Positions 17,306 to 23,365 of a DNA stretch of 64,000 nucleotides are shown here, piece after piece. Source of the stretch: a virus; IMG/VR virus record IMGVR_UViG_3300025703_000002, positions 1 to 64,000 of that record. One strand, 5' to 3'. Under the pieces are notes generated by a model that saw only the letters and a list, made by a program, of their open reading frames with translations, was not told where the DNA came from and searched no databases. A program made the position numbers and the translations under genes. Numbering within the stretch: position 1 is the first letter of the stretch; every line of letters starts with the position of its first letter.

Positions 17306-18225
17306 CCTGCTCGACTCATCTTACCCTCAGAAATCAAATCCAGTTTATTCTGGGCGTAAATCTGAAGGAGTTCATTCTTTGTCTTATTTTCGTATCCGGG
17401 GACTGTAGACAACGTGTCAAGAGCCGTCTGGACCTCGGAGGCTGAAAGATTCACGGTTCCAGGACGTTGGGCACCAGGAGACTGAGTGATGTCACGTCCA
17501 ACAGGAGCAGACGTAGGGCTTCTGGCGGACTCACGACGTTGTGTCTCGACCTGACGGCTTGAGGAAACGCCTAATTCTTGGTTAATAAACGAGAAGTACC
17601 CGTCAGAGTCTGGTCGGTAGCCCTCATCGACTGCGTCTTCATGGGCACGAACCATTTTCTTCAGAAGTTTCGGGTCACGAACGAATTCAGGATGTGCCCG
17701 GACCCAAGAAGCTGATTCCGGAGACAATGTTTGTGCCATTTGCTCGACAGGATCGTTAAGAACCTGGATTGGCTGACGAAGAGGTGTTTTGACCTCTTCC
17801 TCAAGGGCCATTTTACCCCTTTCGGCCTCAACGATACGAGCATTCGCCTCAGAAATTCGATCCTGAGCATCACCGGCCTTCTCAAAATCACCAGATTCCA
17901 TCGCGACACGGTAGTCGGTCTTAGCCGCGATCTTATCTTTTTGGAGGGAATCGATAATTGTAGAGACCTGGTCTTTCTTAACGACCGTAAGATCCCGTTG
18001 AGCCTCATGAGCCTGCTTTACAGCATCGGCGATCAACCGGTCTTTCTCGGCGAGTCGTCGGGCAGAGTCCTGTTTGGCCTTCTCGACCTGCTCCTTGAGT
18101 GTTTCAATGCCTTCATCGGCAGAAATCACAGGAGTCTCAGTCTTTACTTTCTCCGGGGAGAGTTCAACCTTGACTTCATTATCTTGAACCTTAACTTCCG
18201 GTAGAGTAACCGTAGTATCCGTCAT
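17302..18225 (-). CDS. Scaffold protein
   Basis: A 307-residue, highly charged, mostly helical protein. The N-terminal 20-160 region is coiled coil (IETLKEQVEKAKQDSARRLA, continuing to GKMALEEEV). It is followed by a helical middle (ASWVRAHPEFVRDPKLLKKM) and a Pro/Ser-rich linker. The short helical C-terminus (ENKTKNELLQIYAQNKL) would contact capsid subunits. Length, composition and position upstream of the capsid gene fit an internal scaffold that exits before packaging. Confidence 0.7.
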   Translation of the reverse strand: MTDTTVTLPEVKVQDNEVKVELSPEKVKTETPVISADEGIETLKEQVEKAKQDSARRLAEKDRLIADAVKQAHEAQRDLTVVKKDQVSTIIDSLQKDKIAAKTDYRVAMESGDFEKAGDAQDRISEANARIVEAERGKMALEEEVKTPLRQPIQVLNDPVEQMAQTLSPESASWVRAHPEFVRDPKLLKKMVRAHEDAVDEGYRPDSDGYFSFINQELGVSSSRQVETQRRESARSPTSAPVGRDITQSPGAQRPGTVNLSASEVQTALDTLSTVPGYENKTKNELLQIYAQNKLDLISEGKMSRAG

Positions 18226-18503
18226 ACAATCCTCTCGAACGTGTGCCCATTAATTCTATTGTGTAGGCGACCTATCGCCGCATAAAGTGCCCAACTGAAC
18301 CCTGAGGCTGAAGAGAAGTCAGTCTCAAGTGATTCTGCTCCGACGGTTCCGTCCCCTAAGATGACGGCAATGCCGACACCCTGGATTTGACCCGCTTCTG
18401 CCTTTTCGAGGTATTCTTTTAGAATCTCGACGACAGATGTAATAGGTTCTCCTTTCGGAGTCGGAACAGAGTACCCAGGAAAGGCTACGACCTGTCCCAT
18501 CAT
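18222..18503 (-). CDS. Small late protein, tandem paralogue A
   Basis: A 93-residue protein. The central segment EAGQIQGVGIAVILGDGTVG aligns with RAGKIAAIGYAVITVDDDSG of the adjacent gene, and both end in a helix of similar length, so the two arose by tandem duplication. No enzymatic motif is visible. It overlaps the scaffold start as ATGA and is cotranslated with it. Function unknown. Confidence 0.55.
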   Translation of the reverse strand: MMGQVVAFPGYSVPTPKGEPITSVVEILKEYLEKAEAGQIQGVGIAVILGDGTVGAESLETDFSSASGFSWALYAAIGRLHNRINGHTFERIV

Positions 18504-18769
18504 AAAACCAAAAGAAGTGGCGGGTGAATCTTCTCGGAAACCCGGCCATACAACGTCTGGATCGTCTCTTCGAGAGACTCTCGAATAGTTGTCTCATCGG
18601 TCCAGGCAGCATTCGTACCAGCAGACATTCCACTATCGTCGTCTACCGTAATAACTGCGTAACCTATGGCTGCAATCTTGCCTGCACGGGCCAGAGAGAG
18701 AAGATGCTTTGTTGCAGCAACCATATCCGATTGCTTCTGCATAGGAAGTGTAAGTTTTGATTCAGACAT
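18500..18769 (-). CDS. Small late protein, tandem paralogue B
   Basis: An 89-residue paralogue of the next gene downstream. It shows the same order of helix (MVAATKHLLSLARAGKIA), beta hairpin (IGYAVITVDDDSG), Thr-rich loop and helix (IRESLEETIQTLYGRV). It overlaps its paralogue by 4 bp. Function unknown. Confidence 0.55.
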   Translation of the reverse strand: MSESKLTLPMQKQSDMVAATKHLLSLARAGKIAAIGYAVITVDDDSGMSAGTNAAWTDETTIRESLEETIQTLYGRVSEKIHPPLLLVL

Positions 18770-19059
18770 TATTTTGATTTCTTTATCAAGTAGGAAACCT
18801 CAAAGCAAAGTTTACCTTCTTCATCGTATTTAGGGAAAAGTGCGATATCTCCAGGTTTTCCATCTTTACCAAGGACCGCATCAGGATATCTTTTACGTTC
18901 CATCGCTTTATCCATAGAGGTCTCTACCGAACGCGGCCAACTATGTAGAGGAGAAAATCCTGAATCTTCCGAATAGTCGATCCATTCTTTCTGGAGGGCA
19001 TCTGAAATTTGGACTGGGACGTATCGTACTTTTGTCCCTTCTCGCGCCCAAACTGACAT
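18769..19059 (-). CDS. Small hypothetical late protein
   Basis: A 96-residue protein with a compact alpha/beta look (VRYVPVQISDALQKEWIDYS at the start, DIALFPKYDEEGKLCFEVSY at the end). It shares one base with the GroES-like gene upstream and with the paralogue downstream. No family is recognised. Its place between the chaperonin-like gene and scaffold suggests an assembly role. Confidence 0.45.
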   Translation of the reverse strand: MSVWAREGTKVRYVPVQISDALQKEWIDYSEDSGFSPLHSWPRSVETSMDKAMERKRYPDAVLGKDGKPGDIALFPKYDEEGKLCFEVSYLIKKSK

Positions 19060-19457
19060 TAAAACACCAGATCCGGCGCAGGGATCACGAGTTCAACCTG
19101 GGTGTCAGACAACAGAATGCAGTGTCCTGTCTTTGATCGGATATCAACCTTCAGACCATTTGACGGACGGAACATAACCCATTCACCCACGTCTGGGTTC
19201 AACCCGTGGAAGTGAACCCGATCGTCGTCAACAAAGGCAATAGGACCCTTCTTGAGGATTAATCCAGCCTTACCTTGATATCTGTCTTCGTCTCGAATCT
19301 GGTCTGGGAGGATAATCCCACCAGTAGTTTTATCACCCCGCATATAGATACCAACGAGGATTTTATTCAACGGGACAATGAACTCGGAGAGATCGCCGAT
19401 ACGTTCGACAATCTCATCGACGGGGTCTACGTCATACACCATAGTCATAAGCGGCAT
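19059..19457 (-). CDS. GroES-like co-chaperonin
   Basis: A 132-residue protein with the GroES beta-barrel pattern: PLNKILVGIYMRGDKTTGGI (first strand and mobile loop), LPDQIRDEDRYQGKAGLILK and a VGEWVMFRPSNGLKV roof strand. The TTGGI-ILPD loop is where GroES binds GroEL. By analogy to T4 gp31 it would redirect host GroEL towards capsid-protein folding. Its location four genes before scaffold and six before the major capsid gene supports this. The N-terminal 27 residues are an extension not found in bacterial GroES. Confidence 0.7.
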   Translation of the reverse strand: MPLMTMVYDVDPVDEIVERIGDLSEFIVPLNKILVGIYMRGDKTTGGIILPDQIRDEDRYQGKAGLILKKGPIAFVDDDRVHFHGLNPDVGEWVMFRPSNGLKVDIRSKTGHCILLSDTQVELVIPAPDLVF

Positions 19458-19699
19458 TAAGTCTCATATCCTTTTAGAAAACCTTTAGAAGAAACAGGTT
19501 TCTCTGGGTTAGAAAGGTCTGATTGGACTTCGTTCATTTCTTGAAGGGAGTGTCGGAGTCCTTTGATGAACCCGACACGTTCCATATAGGAAGGATAGTC
19601 AGAAGCAGGAGAAGACGAAAGGACTGTACACCGATCTATAATTATCGCTTCGATTCGATTTCTAAGAGCCCGGTCAAATCGGACTTGATAACCGTCCAT
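19457..19699 (-). CDS. Small hypothetical late protein
   Basis: An 80-residue basic helical protein (FDRALRNRIEAIIIDRCTVL, then GFIKGLRHSLQEMNEVQSDL). It overlaps the GroES-like gene by one base. The helical layout resembles small DUF proteins in podophage head modules that encode an accessory of portal or GroES-like proteins. Function not known. Confidence 0.45.
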   Translation of the reverse strand: MDGYQVRFDRALRNRIEAIIIDRCTVLSSSPASDYPSYMERVGFIKGLRHSLQEMNEVQSDLSNPEKPVSSKGFLKGYET

Positions 19700-19929
19700 T
19701 ATTTCTCCAAGAACCTTTTCATTCGGGGTTTAAACTCAGATTTAATGAGACTGAAATCATTCATTTCGGATCTCGTGAATAAAACAGCCGATTTTTCATA
19801 GGTCGGTGCTTCCTCGATTATCATACTTCCGGTAGACTTATCAATCGAGAGGCCGCACCGCTTACTGGCGGCACCCGGTAAGAGCAAATCACGAAGATAG
19901 TCTGGTGTAATGTTAACAGGATGATCCAT
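19699..19929 (-). CDS. Small hypothetical late protein
   Basis: A 76-residue protein beginning MDHPVNITPDYLRDLLLPGA and ending FKPRMKRFLEK. The middle is a short beta hairpin (GLSIDKSTGSMIIEEAP). The start region of the next gene (TPDYL...LLLPGA versus the ILPELRYRVN area) shows no clear kinship. It is packed between overlapping neighbours. Function unknown. Confidence 0.45.
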   Translation of the reverse strand: MDHPVNITPDYLRDLLLPGAASKRCGLSIDKSTGSMIIEEAPTYEKSAVLFTRSEMNDFSLIKSEFKPRMKRFLEK

Positions 19930-20199
19930 TTACTCGCCCATAAACTTCTGAAGACGTTCTTTAAGATCCGGAAACTGACCTAAAGACTTCTGGATGTCTT
20001 GTCTTGTGTACAGCGTTCGATACCTAAGTGCTGACGGGACTCTCATGTCACACATCGTAATGGCATCGTCAGCCCAAGAGAAATCGAGTTCGATACCTGC
20101 CCCGAAAAGAGAGTTAACCCGATACCGGAGTTCAGGTAGGACTTCCGTAGGCTGTAGGTCCCGCTCGTCGGGGACCGGGAGTAAAGAGAGTTGAGTCAT
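19930..20199 (-). CDS. Small hypothetical late protein
   Basis: An 89-residue protein with no recognised domain. The C-terminal 45 residues (MCDMRVPSALRYRTLYTRQD then IQKSLGQFPDLKERLQKFM) resemble the end of the neighbouring 76-residue protein (TRSEMNDFSLIKSEFKPRMK) in spacing of aromatic and basic residues. The two may be distant tandem relatives. It overlaps the basic protein gene upstream by 4 bp. Confidence 0.45.
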   Translation of the reverse strand: MTQLSLLPVPDERDLQPTEVLPELRYRVNSLFGAGIELDFSWADDAITMCDMRVPSALRYRTLYTRQDIQKSLGQFPDLKERLQKFMGE

Positions 20200-20822
20200 T
20201 TCTCAGCAGGACCTGCCTTTTTGCCGTACTTTCGAATCTTGTCTAGGCGGCCTTCCCCCGACATAGCACCAGCATCCATATCAGGATACTTGTGAACAGA
20301 GCCACCATCCTTCCGCATCATGCCAGGAGGACCCCCCATAGGGGCTGGGGGCATCCCTTGAGGAGGCATCGGCGGAGGCATAGGGCGTGCCACCGGAGGC
20401 GGGACGACACCCGGAGGAGGCATCGGAGGCCCTGGGGGTATCCCTTGCGGCATCCCAGGCTTATCACCGCCCGAGGGGGCTATGATAACGTTTACAGTCG
20501 TGCCCTTCTTAGACTTAACAGAACCGCCCTTGGCACGTTCTGGCTTAAGATCTTCAGGGCGGACCATCTTTTTGATAAGAGCTTTATCTTCCTTTTCATC
20601 TCCGTGGCGAGAAGGACGATCCAGCCGCATCCTCGGCTTCTTGCCTTCGACGGAACCCCCACGCTTTCGCTTCTTTCGAAGGGAAGCCATACCGTGATCG
20701 TCCTCGGCAGCTTCAGGGGACTCGGCGTTAGCCGTACCGACGCGATCGTTCTCAGTCTCGATCGGACTGTACTTGGCAGACATCGTCGTATATGACTGGT
20801 GTGGCCTAGAGTTAGCTTTCAT
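20196..20822 (-). CDS. Basic Pro-rich virion-region protein with KRGGSV motif
   Basis: A 208-residue protein, disordered and basic. It includes KKRKRGGSVEGKKPRMRLDR, a Pro/Met/Gly-rich stretch (GIPPGPPMPPPGVVPPPVAR) and a C-terminal KDGGSVHKYPDMDAGAMSG followed by EGRLDKIRKYGKK. The terminal motif occurs widely in podophage structural genes near the portal. It lies two genes downstream of the portal. It may be an internal head protein or portal-associated plug, but this is inferred only from position and charge. Confidence 0.55.
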   Translation of the reverse strand: MKANSRPHQSYTTMSAKYSPIETENDRVGTANAESPEAAEDDHGMASLRKKRKRGGSVEGKKPRMRLDRPSRHGDEKEDKALIKKMVRPEDLKPERAKGGSVKSKKGTTVNVIIAPSGGDKPGMPQGIPPGPPMPPPGVVPPPVARPMPPPMPPQGMPPAPMGGPPGMMRKDGGSVHKYPDMDAGAMSGEGRLDKIRKYGKKAGPAEK

Positions 20823-20824
20823 CT

Positions 20825-21130
20825 TTAATCCTTAGATTTTCTATCGAGGCGCCTACGGGGTTTCTTCCCCTCAACAGATTGGCGGTTTACACGACCACCG
20901 CGTTTTTGACCAATATCGTCATTTCCACTATCCCCAACAGTATCCACAGGATCAATACCCTTCGTTGGAAGAGGAGCATTCGGACGAACACTCGTGATAT
21001 ACGATCCCCACTGATTATCGAGTTTGTCGCTTAGATTCCTAGCCCGAGTTCGATTCACATATGGGCCGTAAGTCTTACCAGTTCCCTTATGGAAGACACT
21101 CCAACTCGCCGGAGATCCATCATCAGCCAT
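20825..21130 (-). CDS. Basic virion-region protein sharing the KRGG/EGKKP motif
   Basis: A 101-residue protein. The N-terminal 60 residues (WSVFHKGTGKTYGPYVNRTR) look like a small folded beta-alpha domain. The C-terminus KRGGRVNRQSVEGKKPRRRL then DRKSKD repeats the motif found in two other late proteins. It sits directly after the portal gene, sharing one base with it. Function unknown; head association is likely. Confidence 0.5.
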   Translation of the reverse strand: MADDGSPASWSVFHKGTGKTYGPYVNRTRARNLSDKLDNQWGSYITSVRPNAPLPTKGIDPVDTVGDSGNDDIGQKRGGRVNRQSVEGKKPRRRLDRKSKD

Positions 21131-23355
21131 TATTCTGTCTCCGAAGTAGCAGCTTGAGCATCTGCCTGGTGATCTTTAGATTGCAAAGAGTGGTCGTTTT
21201 GATGGTCTTTTGATTGCATTAACCGATCGTGCAACTGGGCAGAAGTCTGACTCGCAGCGGCGGCATGAAGGTCTTGTGAGTGCTTCAACCGAGTATCCGC
21301 AGATTCCATTTCCTGGATCTTAAGATCATTCTGACTCTCAATCAGCCGTTGCTGGATCTCTTCTTGAGACGTCTTCGCCTTCGTCTGAGAATCGGTGATC
21401 TTGGCCTGGGCGGCCATCAACTGAGCCTGTGCGGACTGCTGCGCAGCCACTGCCTTAGGATCAGGTGGAGGAGGAACTGTAGACGGATCTTGTGTAAACG
21501 ACGCTGGATTATTGATCCCGAGAGTCCTTAGGACGTAGTCAAGCACGACTGAGATCTGGAACAAACTCGGATTTGCCGAAGCCATCTGGTACAATGCCTG
21601 GGCACGAAAGATTCGTTGGATTTGTGAAGACGTATTAGGATCGGCACGAGGGACAAGATTATAGTCTGTCAACGCCTTCGTGAGTTTCTCCGAATCCCAA
21701 TTAGGATCACGGTCTTGGTTAAACTTCCAGAAATCTTCTGGATACTCACGGAAGAGGTCACGAAGGAGTTCGAACTCTTTTGACTGTGCGGTGTGAAGCC
21801 GCTTGTGGACGGCGTCAGTTATCTTAATGGCCTGCTCGATCAGTGCGATCGTGGTTCCAACCGGTTGCTCTTGGCGACCTTCACCGACAGCCATGTCAGC
21901 AATACCTGCTAGACGGGAACCCGACTCGACGATGGTATCGTACAGAGCCTTGATACCTGGACCAGCTTCCTTATACGGCAGAGGCATGACGACCTTACGG
22001 ATGTCACCGTCAGGAGCCATCGAAACGTCGATAGGAGCAAAGCCTCCAGGCGGGACAGAGATATCTGTGGTGTTCTGTTTGTCAGATCCCTTTGAGACCA
22101 GCCCACCGGGGAAGTTACCAAAGATTCCCGAGTCAATCATGACACGGAGAAGAGCTGTCGCGGCCGTCGTAGGATTACCGGCTATCTGGATTAACCCGAT
22201 GTCGTAGAAACCAAATCCAGGAACGAAAGGAAATTTGACGAAGACTTCGCGAGGGCGCTCCATCTTGTCTTCTTCACGCCAGTTTCTTCGAATCTCTAGG
22301 ATAGTCCTAGACGACTTCTCTATCGTGACTTTGTAAGGACGTGGGAGACCGGTCGGTTCACCCTTCTCCTTATGCTCATCACCGGGAAGGTCGATCTGGC
22401 AGTAGCACTCTAGGATCGTAAACGGGGCATCTTCGGGGCGTTGCCCCGTCGTCCGGACACCAGTGACCTCTTGGATCTCGGCATCGACGGACGTCAGGGG
22501 CTGATACGCGGGTTGACTGAGATCGACGTCCCGATAGACCTTAAGATACTGCATCCGTTTCATAACGGACTGCCGCATTCTTGACGTAAAGGTTACACGA
22601 TCAGCATTTGCGAGGTCGGTGGCAGCGTTAGAAACACAGATGTCAGCGGCATCAACGGATTCGGAGACAGGGCGGCGGCGAATAGGGCAGCGATAGACTT
22701 TCTTAAAACCACTTCCACCGGCAGCGGTCCAGAGAAGCATTCGTTCTGTGTCTGGAACGTACTCGGAGGCTGTTCTAGTGAGGTAGTAATTGAAATCGTC
22801 TTCAAGGAGTCTTGCAAGATCGTCACCTTCGATAACGTCACGGGACAATTTGTTCTCGACCTTAACCGGGCCTCCCGTAGGGAGAAGTTCTGCTCCGGCC
22901 GTGGCCTGAAAGCGAAGGCAGGCTTCGAGAAGCATCGTACTCCGGGATCTACTCGTATTGTCTACCCCGGCAGAAGCACCGGACTGGGAGTTACTCGGCT
23001 TCTCAATCTTTAACGCGAGGAGTTTAATACCTTCTGCGCGCTCTTGAAGCCAGTCTTCACGAGACATCTCGTCTTCTTCGATACCTCGAAGGAGATCCTC
23101 GCAGAGAGTCCCTAACGACATATCGTCTAGAGTCTCAGCAAGATTTCCATCAAATCCGGTATCTTCTAGAGACTTCGTAGGTCCATGGGCATTTAACGAG
23201 ATCTGTACAGAGCCGTCTGGAAGGACTACGACAAGATTTGGTTTCTCAGGTTCTGACTCCATCTTTGAGGAATCTAGGACAACGGTCTCAGCCGAAGATG
23301 ACTGATCTTTAGGATCAGATTCTCGAAGGAGTCTTGTTGAGATCAATCCAGCCAT
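21130..23355 (-). CDS. Portal protein
   Basis: A 741-residue protein whose length is close to P22 gp1 (725). Features include a portal-like wing and stem core (NYYLTRTASEYVPDTERMLL, GSGFKKVYRCPIRRRPVS, GFGFYDIGLIQIAGNPTTA) and a long Gln/Ala-rich coiled-coil C-terminus from about residue 620 (AVAAQQSAQAQLMAAQAKIT...), which would form the barrel. It makes the dodecameric ring through which DNA is packed. It lies immediately after the large terminase gene, the canonical order TerS-TerL-portal. Confidence 0.8.
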   Translation of the reverse strand: MAGLISTRLLRESDPKDQSSSAETVVLDSSKMESEPEKPNLVVVLPDGSVQISLNAHGPTKSLEDTGFDGNLAETLDDMSLGTLCEDLLRGIEEDEMSREDWLQERAEGIKLLALKIEKPSNSQSGASAGVDNTSRSRSTMLLEACLRFQATAGAELLPTGGPVKVENKLSRDVIEGDDLARLLEDDFNYYLTRTASEYVPDTERMLLWTAAGGSGFKKVYRCPIRRRPVSESVDAADICVSNAATDLANADRVTFTSRMRQSVMKRMQYLKVYRDVDLSQPAYQPLTSVDAEIQEVTGVRTTGQRPEDAPFTILECYCQIDLPGDEHKEKGEPTGLPRPYKVTIEKSSRTILEIRRNWREEDKMERPREVFVKFPFVPGFGFYDIGLIQIAGNPTTAATALLRVMIDSGIFGNFPGGLVSKGSDKQNTTDISVPPGGFAPIDVSMAPDGDIRKVVMPLPYKEAGPGIKALYDTIVESGSRLAGIADMAVGEGRQEQPVGTTIALIEQAIKITDAVHKRLHTAQSKEFELLRDLFREYPEDFWKFNQDRDPNWDSEKLTKALTDYNLVPRADPNTSSQIQRIFRAQALYQMASANPSLFQISVVLDYVLRTLGINNPASFTQDPSTVPPPPDPKAVAAQQSAQAQLMAAQAKITDSQTKAKTSQEEIQQRLIESQNDLKIQEMESADTRLKHSQDLHAAAASQTSAQLHDRLMQSKDHQNDHSLQSKDHQADAQAATSETE

Positions 23356-23365
23356 TCAGATATAA

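Noticed and set aside
20292-20795. Long plus-strand ORFs opposite the basic Pro-rich protein gene
   Set aside because: They are mirror frames of a Pro/Arg-rich gene and lack ribosome sites. The minus-strand gene has operon context.
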